Positions 27,186-35,294 of a stretch of DNA of 64,000 bases are shown piece after piece; the stretch's first letter is position 1, and each line of letters opens with the position of its first letter. Location: the NCBI RefSeq assembly GCF_036090055.1, contig NZ_CP107970.1:4280501-4344500 (forward strand). The letters run 5' to 3'. The stretch comes from Nocardioides sp. NBC_00368. Lineage in GTDB: Bacteria; Actinomycetota; Actinomycetes; Propionibacteriales; Nocardioidaceae. Below the pieces are notes generated by a model that was not told where the DNA came from, did not search any database, and saw only the letters and a program-made list of their open reading frames with translations. The translations under genes were made by a program, and so were the position numbers.

Positions 27186-28478
27186 TCAGCCGAGCAGGTC
27201 GTCCAGGTCGCCGTTGAGGCAGTGGTCGACCACCGGACGTACGGTCTCGAACGTGCACTCCTTGGCGTTGCCCGGCGTGCAGGCGTCACCGAGGACGTGG
27301 TTGGTGATCCGGTCGACGTCCGCGTCGTCGCCGACGATCTCCTTGGCGTTCGCGTAGTACGCGGTCGGGCCCTGGCCCAGCCGGTTCTTCGAGTACGTGT
27401 CCTGCTTGACGTCCACGAAGCGCTCGGTGATGCCGACGTCGCGCAGCAGACGGATGGCCGCGGCGAGCGCCGCGTCGGCGGCCTGCACGTCGGTCATGCC
27501 GTGGGTGTCGACGCCCATTGCGCGAGCGATGTCCGCGAACCGCTTGTAGTGCGTGGGCATGTTGAACGCCCACACCCGCGGCAGCGCGATCGCGTTGTTG
27601 AGGCCGTGGTGGGTGTCGTAGAAGGCGCTCACCGCGTGGCTGATCGAGTGGATGATGCCGAGACCGCCGGAGTTGAACGCCTGGGCGGCGATGTACTGGG
27701 CGTACATCATCCCCTCACGACCGCTGAGGTCCTGGCCGTTCCAGACCGCCTGGCGCAGGTTCTCCGAGGTCAGCTTGATCGCGTGCAGCGCGTTGCCGAG
27801 CGAGGGCTGGAAGTTGATCCGGGAGACGTACGGCTCGCTGGCGTGCGCCAGGACGTCGAAGCCGCACTGCGCGGTGTAGTCGACCGGGCAGTCGTAGTAG
27901 AGCACCGGGTCGTCGATCGCCAGGCTGGCCACCGAGGCGTCGTCGAAGGCGACGTACTTGTGCGGGTTGTCGGGGTCCGTGGTCGTGTCGGTGATGACGT
28001 ACGCCCAGGACGTCTCCGAACCGGTGCCGGCCGTGGTCGAGACCGCGATGTGCGGCGGGTTCTTCGGGTTCTCGGACATGTTGAAGCCCTCGAACTCGTT
28101 GACGTTGCGGCCGTCGTGGGCGACCGAGATGCGCGCGCCCTTACAGGCGTCGTGCGACGAGCCGCCGCCGATGGAGACGAACGAGTCGCACTCGTTCTCC
28201 TGGTAGAGCTTGACCGAGTCCATGACGTTGTAGTCCTTGGGGTTGGACTCGACCTTGTCGTACACGACGACCTCGAGGCCGTGGTACTTCATCGACTCGA
28301 CGATCTTGTTGACGATGTCCGTGCCGCGCAGGCCGGACGTCATCACCAGGGTCTTGCGGAAGCCCATCTTGAGAGCCTCGGGCCCGATCATCTCGTGAGC
28401 GCCGGGGCCCATGAGGGCGCGTGGGAAGGGGTGGAACTCCTTGATCGGGAAGGGCTTGAGTAGTTCGTCGACCTGCAT
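27186..28478 (-). CDS. mdo: NDMA-dependent methanol dehydrogenase (Mdo/Mno), mycofactocin-linked
   Basis: A 430-residue member of the iron-containing alcohol dehydrogenase superfamily, of the actinobacterial group that holds NAD(P) tightly and uses an external acceptor (NDMA in assays, mycofactocin in the cell). The dinucleotide motif is GGGSSHDACKG at 104-114, SETSWAYVIT follows, and the metal-ligand end is AFYDTHHGLNNA. Start MQVDELLKPFPIKEF is typical of the family and has GGAGG 8 bases before ATG 28478; the frame stays open far upstream but that part overlaps mftF. Substrates are methanol and other small alcohols; formaldehyde dismutation is also known. Its promoter nearly duplicates that of mftA. 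Confidence 0.95.
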   Translation of the reverse strand: MQVDELLKPFPIKEFHPFPRALMGPGAHEMIGPEALKMGFRKTLVMTSGLRGTDIVNKIVESMKYHGLEVVVYDKVESNPKDYNVMDSVKLYQENECDSFVSIGGGSSHDACKGARISVAHDGRNVNEFEGFNMSENPKNPPHIAVSTTAGTGSETSWAYVITDTTTDPDNPHKYVAFDDASVASLAIDDPVLYYDCPVDYTAQCGFDVLAHASEPYVSRINFQPSLGNALHAIKLTSENLRQAVWNGQDLSGREGMMYAQYIAAQAFNSGGLGIIHSISHAVSAFYDTHHGLNNAIALPRVWAFNMPTHYKRFADIARAMGVDTHGMTDVQAADAALAAAIRLLRDVGITERFVDVKQDTYSKNRLGQGPTAYYANAKEIVGDDADVDRITNHVLGDACTPGNAKECTFETVRPVVDHCLNGDLDDLLG

Positions 28479-28496
28479 GGCAAACCTCCGTTGGTG

Positions 28497-28523
28497 TGTG
28501 ACGCTCAGCACATTAGGTACGGC
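28497..28523 (-). promoter_or_regulatory. mdo promoter with -10 and CRP-like box, twin of the mftA promoter
   Basis: On the minus strand the -10 is TAATGT (28515 to 28510), 37 bases from the first -10 base to the A of ATG. The plus-strand box TGTGACGCTCAGCACA (28497-28512) matches TGTGA-N6-TCACA in nine of ten bases and overlaps the -10. Over 27 bases, 21 are identical to the mftA promoter at the same distance from the start codon. Confidence 0.6.
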
Positions 28524-28579
28524 GAAAGGGCCGCGAACAGGCGAGGAACGGGAAACAGCCCGGCCTGGGAGGGGCCTAC

Positions 28580-29986
28580 CTACCCGTTGGGAGAGGTGCC
28601 TCCCTGGCCGGTCTTCTGGCCAGGTCGGCGCGGCAGCAGACAGGTCACCGAACGTGCTCTGATCGCGCCGGCCCAGAGCCCTGCTCCGTACGCCAGGTCG
28701 TCCAGTCGCCGGGCCAGCGGCCGGTATCTCGTGCCGGGGTTGTCGACCTGGGCGACGACCACGTCGACGAGCAGGGAGGCCGCCAGCGCACGCCTCAGCA
28801 GAGCGCTGCGCGGGGCGAGGAGCACGGTCAGCGGCCACCAGTGCCGCAGCAGCAGCGCGGCCTCCTGGCGGACCGTCCAGCCGAGGCCCTGGGCGCAGAG
28901 CTGGACGGCGAGCCGGTCGCGTCCGGGGGTCTCGGGCAGCCGCCTTCGCAGCGAGAGGACGCCATAGGCGATCCCGGCGGCGGCCACCGGGAGCGACCAC
29001 CGCCGCTGCACCAGCAGCGCGGCGGCCGTGGCCGCCATGCTCACCGTCATCACGGCCGGGGCGCCCTTGCGGCCGTGGCGGACCGCCAGGTCGGCGCCGC
29101 CGGTGCCGTAGAGGTACTTGCGACCCAGCCAGCCGCGGACCGTGGTGCGGGTGTCGTGCCAGGCGACCTGGTCGGGGTCGTAGCGGACGACCTCACCCGC
29201 CTCGACCAGCCGCCAGACGAGATCGACGTCCTCGCCGACGCGCATCGTCTCCTCGAAGCCCTTCCCGAGCCGGTCCGTACGTCCCACCAGGCAGGCGCTG
29301 GGCAGCCAGCCCACCGCGGCCCCGGGGCGTACGACGCAGGCGCGGGTGCCGAGGGCGAGGGAGGAGTCGTCCTCGTCGAAGCGCTCGAACCACCGAGGTG
29401 CCCGGCTGCGGGCGCGGCTGCGGACCAGCGGCGCGACCAGCGCGACCCGGCTGTCGGCGAAGTGCCGGGTGAGGTTCAGGAGCGTGCTCGCCCGGACGGT
29501 GACGTCGGAGTCGACGAACGCAACGAACCGGGTGCGGACGGCCCGCAGGCCGGCATTGCGCGCGCCGGCGGGGCCGAGGTTCTGTGGCAGCTGCACGAGA
29601 TGGGCGCCGTGCCGGTTGGCGACCCTCGCGACGGCGTCGGGATCGAGCGAGGCGTCGTCGACGACGATGCGATGGAGGCCCTTCAGCGGCTCGAGCGCAC
29701 GGTCGAGCTGGTCGGGGCGGTCGCGCACCGGGATCACGACGGTGAGCTCCGCCGGCTCCACGCCGGATCCGTCGAGCACCGGGTCGGCCAGGTTCCCGTC
29801 GACGAGCCTGGCGGCGAGCGCGTCGGTCGCCGCGTCGACCACGGTGACCTCGCCTTCGGCCAGCAGCGCCCGCGCCGCCTTGGTGAGCCGGACGGCACGC
29901 AGCGGCGAACCGCCGACCAGCAGGCGGCCGTCGACGCGGCGTACGTCAGCACGGATGCGGGCCCGGAAGCCGATCGGGAATCTCAT
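28580..29986 (-). CDS. mftF: Mycofactocin glycosyltransferase MftF
   Basis: A 468-residue glycosyltransferase of family 2 that adds beta-1,4-linked glucose units to the mycofactocin core. The N-terminal ~80 residues are the small MftF-specific domain, then VVIPVRDRPDQLDRAL starts the GT2 fold, with the metal-binding D159-S160-D161 and GEDVDLVWRL. Hydrophobic helices near residues 330-355 and later anchor it to the membrane. The ATG at 29986 overlaps the SDR stop (ATGA). It is the last gene of the mft operon, and its stop lies about 100 bases before the mdo start, where the mdo promoter begins. Confidence 0.94.
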   Translation of the reverse strand: MRFPIGFRARIRADVRRVDGRLLVGGSPLRAVRLTKAARALLAEGEVTVVDAATDALAARLVDGNLADPVLDGSGVEPAELTVVIPVRDRPDQLDRALEPLKGLHRIVVDDASLDPDAVARVANRHGAHLVQLPQNLGPAGARNAGLRAVRTRFVAFVDSDVTVRASTLLNLTRHFADSRVALVAPLVRSRARSRAPRWFERFDEDDSSLALGTRACVVRPGAAVGWLPSACLVGRTDRLGKGFEETMRVGEDVDLVWRLVEAGEVVRYDPDQVAWHDTRTTVRGWLGRKYLYGTGGADLAVRHGRKGAPAVMTVSMAATAAALLVQRRWSLPVAAAGIAYGVLSLRRRLPETPGRDRLAVQLCAQGLGWTVRQEAALLLRHWWPLTVLLAPRSALLRRALAASLLVDVVVAQVDNPGTRYRPLARRLDDLAYGAGLWAGAIRARSVTCLLPRRPGQKTGQGGTSPNG

Positions 29987-30771
29987 CCGCCGAAGCCTCC
30001 GTCCGCGTGCACGACGCTGCCGTTGAGGGCGGACCCCTCGGGCGAGCAGCAGAGGGCGATGGCCGCGACGACCTCGTCGGGCTCGAGCGGCCGGCGCAGC
30101 AGCTGATGGGCGGCCAGGTCGGCCGCGGTGGTGCCGGGGTAGAGCGCGGCGGTCTGGTCCAGCATGTCGGTCGAGGTCGCCCCCGGAGAGACCGCGACGG
30201 CGGTGACACCGGTGCCGACGAGGTCGGCGGCGAGGCCCTTCACCGCACCGACGACGGCATGCTTGACCATCGTGTAGCCGGCCAGCCGGAACAGCCCGTG
30301 GGTGCCGGCCGCCGAGGCGACCGCGACGAAGCGGCAGCGCGTCGGATCCGGGCCGCGGAGCATGGCGGGCACGGCCGCCGAGGCGAGGTTCCAGACGCCC
30401 TTCGCGTCGGTCTCCCACAGCAGCTCGACCTCGTCCTCCGGCGTCTCCCACAACGGCCGGCCGCCCGCCACGACAGCCGCTGCGGCCACCGCGACGTCCA
30501 CCTGTCCCCAGCGTTCCTCGGCGCTCGTCACGGCGGCGACGAGCGCCTCGCGGTCCCGGACGTCGGCGACGTACGTCCCGACCTCCGGCCACCCGGCGGC
30601 GACGGCCTCCAGGTCGTCCGGCGTGGGCATGGGGTAGGGCGCCGCATCCGGCCCGGCGCAGGCGTCGACCGCGAGCACGGCGTAGCCCGCGGCGGCCAGC
30701 CGGCGGACCGTGGCCGCGCCGATGCCGCGAGCGGCACCCGTGACCACCGCCACCGGGCGGGAGGTGCTCAT
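29983..30771 (-). CDS. Mycofactocin-associated short-chain dehydrogenase/reductase
   Basis: A 262-residue SDR enzyme with the nucleotide motif TGAARGIG (11-18) and catalytic S153, Y166, K170. A proline-rich insertion after the second strand (about residues 40-60) resembles the one in mycofactocin-coupled SDRs, which hold NAD(H) without exchange and pass electrons to mycofactocin. It sits between mftE and mftF with ATGA overlaps on both sides, a common position in mft operons. Substrate is unknown; secondary alcohols or a step in cofactor handling are both possible. Confidence 0.85.
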   Translation of the reverse strand: MSTSRPVAVVTGAARGIGAATVRRLAAAGYAVLAVDACAGPDAAPYPMPTPDDLEAVAAGWPEVGTYVADVRDREALVAAVTSAEERWGQVDVAVAAAAVVAGGRPLWETPEDEVELLWETDAKGVWNLASAAVPAMLRGPDPTRCRFVAVASAAGTHGLFRLAGYTMVKHAVVGAVKGLAADLVGTGVTAVAVSPGATSTDMLDQTAALYPGTTAADLAAHQLLRRPLEPDEVVAAIALCCSPEGSALNGSVVHADGGFGG

Positions 30772-31463
30772 CCCACTGCCACGCCGCCGGGAGCCAGCAC
30801 GTCCATGGTGGTCTGCTCGATCATCATGGTGAGCGCCTCCGCTCCCGCCGCCGCCGTGGCGCCCGTCGGGTCGCCGAGGACGCCGTTGGCCGAGACCGCC
30901 GCGACGCCACCCGCCCGCATCGCCGGCAGGATCTCGGCGAGCGGCCGGGTGTCGCCCGGCTCGGCCAGGTCCATGCGTACGGCCTCCGGGCGCAGGTGCA
31001 GCATGAGGGACGTCTCGGTGCGACCGGCGTGCAGGTCGAAGTCCTCGGTGCGGCACGGCAGCCAGCAGGCCGGCTGCCGCTCGAAGGCGAGCTGGTTGAC
31101 CGCGCTCGTCAGCGCCGCGGCGTTGCCGCCGTGGCCGTTGACGAGCACGACCCGCTCCGCCCAGGTACGGGCCGAGCGGACCAGCTCGACCACGACCAGG
31201 TGGAGCGCATCGCTCCCGATCGACACGGTGCCGGCGAAGGACTGGTGCTCGCCGCTGGAGCCGATCGCGATCGGTGGCGCGACCCAGCTCTCGACACCCT
31301 GCTCCGCGAGCCGGGCGGCCACCCCCTGCGTGACCGCCGACGCGATGGTGGTGTCGGTGTCGAAAGGCAGGTGCGGTCCGTGCTGCTCCAGCGAGCCGAC
31401 GGGAACCAGCAGAACCGTTCCCCGGCGCACCTGCGGCCAGGTGGCGTCACCCAGTGCGTACAT
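30768..31463 (-). CDS. mftE: Mycofactocin system creatininase-type peptidase MftE
   Basis: A 231-residue creatininase-family metallohydrolase. It cleaves the modified MftA to release the C-terminal Val-Tyr-derived dipeptide core. Family metal-site motifs are present: SLEQHGPHLPFDTD, GEHQSFAGT and VNGHGGN. The start codon lies within the last 17 bases of mftD in another frame, so translation is coupled. It is followed by the SDR gene with an ATGA overlap. Confidence 0.94.
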   Translation of the reverse strand: MYALGDATWPQVRRGTVLLVPVGSLEQHGPHLPFDTDTTIASAVTQGVAARLAEQGVESWVAPPIAIGSSGEHQSFAGTVSIGSDALHLVVVELVRSARTWAERVVLVNGHGGNAAALTSAVNQLAFERQPACWLPCRTEDFDLHAGRTETSLMLHLRPEAVRMDLAEPGDTRPLAEILPAMRAGGVAAVSANGVLGDPTGATAAAGAEALTMMIEQTTMDVLAPGGVAVG

Positions 31464-32643
31464 GGAAGCCGTCCGGGACGATCAGATGCTCCGGCCGCAG
31501 CTCAGCGACCGACCCGACCGCCAGCCCCCGCAGGGCCGAGTCGATGCCACCGCTGAGCACGTCGAGGACGTTCTCGACCCCGGCCTGGCCGTTGGCCGCC
31601 AGTCCCCACAGGTAGGCGCGGCCGATCAGCACCGCCTTGGCGCCGAGCGCGAGCGCCTTGACGACGTCGGAGCCGCGGCGTACGCCTCCGTCCATCACCA
31701 CGTCGACCTGGTCACCGACACGGTCCGCGATCGGCTTGAGCATCCGGATCGCGGCCGGGGTGCCATCGAGGTTGTTCCCGCCGTGGTTGGAGACCGAGAT
31801 GCCCGCGACCCCCGCGTCCACGGCGCGGAGCGCGTCGTCAACCCGGCACACACCCTTCAGCACGAACGGCGTGCCGCTGATCTGATGCCACTGCTCGCGC
31901 ATCCAGGCGACGTCGTCCCAGGTCGGCGGCGGAGTGGTCATCCACTCGTAGTAGGCACCGAAGAACGTCGGCGCACTGCCGCCGGGCGGGGCGAGGTTGG
32001 GTGCGGTGAGGTCGGGGAAGGAGCCCGTACGCCCGAACTGCCACGCCCACCGGGGCCGGGCCGCGACCTGCGGGGCCAGTCTCATCATCGTGCGCAGGTC
32101 GACCTTCTCGGGGATCTCCGGGCTGCCCCAGTCGCGGCCGATCGAGAAGGACCAGTCGAGAGTGGCGATCAGGCCCTGGGCGCCGGCGGCGTGCGCCCGC
32201 TGCATGCGCTGGACCATGGTGTCGCGGTCGCCGGTCCAGTACATCTGGAAGAACGTCGTCGCGCCGGTCGCCGCGACCTCCTCCACCGACCTGGAGGCGA
32301 AGTTGGACAGCCCCATGATGGTGCCGCGGGCCGCGGCAGCCCGGGCGACCGCGACCTCACCGTCGGGGTGCACCGCCTGGACCCCGGTGGGGCTGATCAG
32401 GACCGGCAACGGGATCGCATGGCCGAACACGGTCGTGCCGAGATCGCGCTTGGCGTGCTGCCCGACCACGTGGGGTGCCCAGCCGAGGTCGGCGAAGGCG
32501 TCCTGGTTGGCGGTCATGCTCTGGCCGCGTTCGGACCCGGCGACCAGAGCGCCGTAGACCGGCTTCGGCAGCCGGCGGCGGGCCCGCTCCTGGGCCACCG
32601 CGACCGACTCGAACCACGGGTTCTTCTTCCACGGGTTCTTCAC
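31447..32643 (-). CDS. mftD: Pre-mycofactocin synthase MftD (FMN-dependent)
   Basis: A 398-residue member of the lactate-oxidase/glycolate-oxidase flavoprotein family. MftD oxidatively deaminates the dipeptide-derived lactam AHDP to pre-mycofactocin, creating the redox-active alpha-keto amide. TIM-barrel motifs include LISPTGVQAVHPDGE, FVLKGVCRVDDA, the active-site stretch SNHGGNNLDGTPA and VVMDGGVRRGSDVVKAL for FMN phosphate binding. The start ATG 32643 overlaps the mftC stop. Length and sequence are typical, with no sign of damage. Confidence 0.95.
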   Translation of the reverse strand: MKNPWKKNPWFESVAVAQERARRRLPKPVYGALVAGSERGQSMTANQDAFADLGWAPHVVGQHAKRDLGTTVFGHAIPLPVLISPTGVQAVHPDGEVAVARAAAARGTIMGLSNFASRSVEEVAATGATTFFQMYWTGDRDTMVQRMQRAHAAGAQGLIATLDWSFSIGRDWGSPEIPEKVDLRTMMRLAPQVAARPRWAWQFGRTGSFPDLTAPNLAPPGGSAPTFFGAYYEWMTTPPPTWDDVAWMREQWHQISGTPFVLKGVCRVDDALRAVDAGVAGISVSNHGGNNLDGTPAAIRMLKPIADRVGDQVDVVMDGGVRRGSDVVKALALGAKAVLIGRAYLWGLAANGQAGVENVLDVLSGGIDSALRGLAVGSVAELRPEHLIVPDGFHVRTG

Positions 32644-33872
32644 GACAGATCACCTCCGGCGAGCGGGTCCTCGTTGCAGGCGGAGACGGGGCGCCGCCTG
32701 GTGGCACCGAGATTGAGCAGCACCGGCGCGTTGCGGCTGGCCTGGCTGCGGGAGTGGTCCTTGCTCGCCGGCGGTACCTGGCGGTCGCCGGCCAATGCTG
32801 TCTCGCCGTAGCCCTGGACGCACTCGGGGTCCGGGCCGTCCAACGGCAGTCCGGTGAAGAACTTGGCGGCCATGCAGCCGCCGCGGCAGGCGTCGAAGAA
32901 CTGGCACTTCGTGCAGGCACCGCCGGTCTGCGGCGAGCGCAGCTCGGTGAACAGCGGCGAGGACTGCCACACCTCCTTGAACCCGCCCTCGCCGAGCAGG
33001 TTGCCGGCCAGGAACTGGTCGTGGATCGCGAACGGGCAGGCGTAGACGTCACCGACCGGGTCGATCAGGCACACCACCCGGCCGGCGCCGCACAGGTTGA
33101 GACCCGGGAGGGACTCGCCGTACGCGGCCAGGTGGAAGAAGGAGTCGCCGGTGAGGACGTTGTCGCCGTGCGCCATCAGCCAGTCGTAGAGCTCGCGCTG
33201 CTGCTCCGGCAGCGGGTGCAGCTCGTCCCAGACGTCCGCGCCGCGACCCGAGGGGCGCAGCCGGGTGAGGCGCAGGGTGGCGCCGTACTCGTCGGCGATG
33301 GCCTTGAAGTCGTCGAGCTGGCCGATGTTCTCCCGGGTGCAGACCACGGAGATCTTGGCGTCGGTGAAGCCGGCGTCGCGAAGGTTCGCCAGCGCCTTGA
33401 GTGCGGTGTCGTACGACCCCGCTCCGCGGACGCGGTCGTTGACCTTCGCCGTCGCGCCGTCGAGCGAGATCTGTACGTCGACGTAGTCCGTCGAGGCCAG
33501 GAACGCGGCGCGCTCGGGAGTGATCCGGAAGCCGTTGGTGGAGAACTTCACGCCGACCTGGTGGTCGACGGCGTACTCCACCAGCTCCCAGAAGTCGGGG
33601 CGGATCGTCGGCTCGCCGCCGCCGATGTTGACGTAGAAGATCTGCATGCGCTGCAGCTCGTCGATGACGGCCTTGCACTGCTCCGTGCTGAGCTCGCGCG
33701 GGTCGCGCCGGCCCGAGCTCGACAGGCAATGGGCGCACTCCAGGTTGCAGGCGTACGTCAGCTCCCAGGTCAGGCAGATCGGGGCGTCGAGGCCGAACTC
33801 GAACTGCTCGACGAGGCTGCCGCCTGCGGGGCGGCCCTGGGGAGTGGTGGGGCGTTCAGGTGCGATGGTCAC
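32640..33872 (-). CDS. mftC: Mycofactocin radical SAM maturase MftC
   Basis: A 410-residue radical SAM enzyme that decarboxylates the C-terminal tyrosine of MftA and forms the lactam ring. The 4Fe-4S cluster bound by SAM uses C42, C46 and C49 (motif CNLECAHC). A SPASM domain follows with GACTKCQFFDACRGGC near residues 325-340 and other cysteines for auxiliary clusters. Overlaps with mftB (start, GTG/ATG region at 33872) and mftD (stop) show tight co-translation. The C-terminal ~60 residues are Ala/Arg-rich and variable. It needs MftB to bind the precursor. Confidence 0.96.
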   Translation of the reverse strand: MTIAPERPTTPQGRPAGGSLVEQFEFGLDAPICLTWELTYACNLECAHCLSSSGRRDPRELSTEQCKAVIDELQRMQIFYVNIGGGEPTIRPDFWELVEYAVDHQVGVKFSTNGFRITPERAAFLASTDYVDVQISLDGATAKVNDRVRGAGSYDTALKALANLRDAGFTDAKISVVCTRENIGQLDDFKAIADEYGATLRLTRLRPSGRGADVWDELHPLPEQQRELYDWLMAHGDNVLTGDSFFHLAAYGESLPGLNLCGAGRVVCLIDPVGDVYACPFAIHDQFLAGNLLGEGGFKEVWQSSPLFTELRSPQTGGACTKCQFFDACRGGCMAAKFFTGLPLDGPDPECVQGYGETALAGDRQVPPASKDHSRSQASRNAPVLLNLGATRRRPVSACNEDPLAGGDLS

Positions 33873-34153
33873 GCTGCCTCCTGGTCGCGGGGGCGGATCA
33901 TGTCGGTCTCGGCGAGGGCGCGGAGCGCCACTGCGTACGCGTCGTGCTGCTCCGGCGGGATGCCGGCGGCGTCCAGCGCGCTGCCGAGACGGGGGTGATG
34001 CTCGAGGAGCCGCACCACCTCGACCAGCTCCGGACGCTTGAGGAAGGTCAGCTTCCGGTTGCCGAAGTGGTAGGCGAGGGCCCCGAACGGTTCAGGACGC
34101 AACGCCACCGAGGGCGAGAGTGTCCACGGCTCCTCGAGCATGCGGTCGGACAT
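33869..34153 (-). CDS. mftB: Mycofactocin precursor-peptide chaperone MftB
   Basis: A 94-residue RiPP recognition element protein. It binds the leader part of MftA and presents it to MftC. The segment LRPEPFGALAYHFGNRKLTFLKRPELVEVV is characteristic (shown in part: FGALAYHFGNRKLTFL). ATG 34153 shares its first base with the last base of the mftA stop (TGATG), so the chaperone is made directly after the peptide. A longer frame upstream would run across mftA and is not used. Confidence 0.93.
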   Translation of the reverse strand: MSDRMLEEPWTLSPSVALRPEPFGALAYHFGNRKLTFLKRPELVEVVRLLEHHPRLGSALDAAGIPPEQHDAYAVALRALAETDMIRPRDQEAA

Positions 34154-34245
34154 CAGTAGACGCCGCACATTCCGTCGATCGAGACCTCTTCGATGAGGTC
34201 CTCGGTGGCGACGTCGGTCGGGTTCGACTCGTTCTGGGGTTCCAT
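34153..34245 (-). CDS. mftA: Mycofactocin precursor peptide MftA
   Basis: A 30-residue precursor peptide that begins MEPQNESNPTDVATED and ends in the invariant IDGMCGVY. The last two residues, Val29 and Tyr30, become the redox cofactor: MftC removes the tyrosine carboxylate and cross-links the pair, MftE cuts before them, MftD makes the keto amide and MftF adds sugars. An AGAGGAGC ribosome site lies 6-13 bases before ATG 34245. It is the first gene of the operon; no mftR repressor gene is adjacent. Confidence 0.97.
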   Translation of the reverse strand: MEPQNESNPTDVATEDLIEEVSIDGMCGVY

Positions 34246-34263
34246 CTGCTGCTCCTCTCACGT

Positions 34264-34290
34264 TGTGACCGTTCGCACATTAGTAACGGC
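34264..34290 (-). promoter_or_regulatory. mftA promoter with -10 and CRP-like box
   Basis: On the minus strand the -10 is TAATGT (34282 to 34277), 37 bases from its first base to the ATG. The plus-strand box TGTGACCGTTCGCACA (34264-34279) matches the CRP consensus in nine of ten bases and overlaps the -10 by three. The whole 27-base block matches the mdo promoter at 21 positions. Confidence 0.6.
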
Positions 34291-34334
34291 GTGAGCGCAG
34301 CAACCTCCCCGATCGGAGAGTCTTGCGGGCAGGA

Positions 34335-35264
34335 TCAGGGAGGTGTGGCCACGCCCGATCGAGGCACCACGTTGAGCAGCGGGCGGCCCTCGGCGAAGCG
34401 TCGCAGCTGCTCGGCGACCAGGCGCTCGGCACGCGGGTAGAACGTCGCCGCACCGCCGCCGACGTGCGGGGTCACGATCGCGCCGGGCGTCGACCAGAGC
34501 GGGTGGCCGGCGGGGAGCGGCTCGGGGTCGACGACGTCGAGCGCGGCGCGGAGTCGACCCGTGGAGAGCTCGGCAAGGAGCGCGTCGGTGTCGAGCGTGC
34601 GGCCGCGACCGATGTTCACCACGAGCGCGCCGTCGGGCAGCAGCGCCAGCTGCTCGGCGCCGATCAGGCCGATGGTGCCGGGCTTCTCCGGAAGCGTGAG
34701 CACCACGGTGTCGGCGGTGGGCAGCAGGTTCGCGAGCTCGTCGACGCCGTGAACGTTCCTGCCCGGGTCCGCCCTGGACGCCACCCGCACGATCTCGGCC
34801 TCGCAGGCGAGCAGGCGCTGCTCGAGCGCGGCGCCGATCGAGCCGTACCCAACGATCAGCACCAGTGAGTCGGCCAGCGACCGGGTGTGCTCGGGCTGCC
34901 ACCGGCCGGCGTCCTGGTCGCGCACCCAGCGGGGCAGCTCCCGCTGGGCGGCGAGGATCAGGCCGAGCCCGTGCTCGGCGGCGCTGGCGTCGTGCAGCCC
35001 CCGCCCGTTGCAGAGCGTGACCTCCGGCCCGATGAGCGGGAGCACCTTCTCCACCCCGGCGCTCAGGCTCTGGACGGCACGGAGCGCAGGCATCCGCGGC
35101 AGCAGGTCACGGCCGGCGCTCACGCCGTAGGGGAGAACGTAGAACGCGACGTCGGAGACATCGGCAGGCGGTGAGCCGGCGCCGTCGAAGACCTCCACCT
35201 GCAGGCCGTCGGGCCAGCCACCCATCTGGTCCTCCAGGTGGGCCCACGGCACGAGTACGCGCAT
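34335..35264 (-). CDS. D-2-hydroxyacid dehydrogenase (NAD-dependent)
   Basis: A 309-residue D-isomer-specific 2-hydroxyacid dehydrogenase. The NAD motif is VGYGSIG within the second domain, INIGRG-like VVNIGRGRTLD carries the catalytic arginine region, and VTPHVGG holds the catalytic histidine, with the DVVDPEPLP glutamate before it. ATG 35264 with an AAAGGAAA site is preferred over an ATG nine codons upstream. It is the last gene of a sugar-acid operon with KdgK, a fumarylacetoacetase-fold protein and a transporter. It may reduce a 2-keto acid such as pyruvate, hydroxypyruvate or a keto sugar acid. Substrate is not predictable from sequence. Confidence 0.85.
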   Translation of the reverse strand: MRVLVPWAHLEDQMGGWPDGLQVEVFDGAGSPPADVSDVAFYVLPYGVSAGRDLLPRMPALRAVQSLSAGVEKVLPLIGPEVTLCNGRGLHDASAAEHGLGLILAAQRELPRWVRDQDAGRWQPEHTRSLADSLVLIVGYGSIGAALEQRLLACEAEIVRVASRADPGRNVHGVDELANLLPTADTVVLTLPEKPGTIGLIGAEQLALLPDGALVVNIGRGRTLDTDALLAELSTGRLRAALDVVDPEPLPAGHPLWSTPGAIVTPHVGGGAATFYPRAERLVAEQLRRFAEGRPLLNVVPRSGVATPP

Positions 35265-35294
35265 CGAGCTGTTTCCTTTCGCTGATGTCATCGG

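Noticed and set aside
23313..28580. GGTAGGCC shared by the acetate permease upstream region and the mdo upstream end
   Set aside because: An 8-base match of this composition is expected several times in the window by chance, and one copy lies in the mftF coding end; another occurs before fhaA.
27186..29000. A 604-residue frame that extends mdo upstream to base 29000
   Set aside because: The added part overlaps mftF in another frame, has no homology-like pattern, and the ribosome site GGAGG plus the typical MQVDELLKPF start fix the beginning at 28478.
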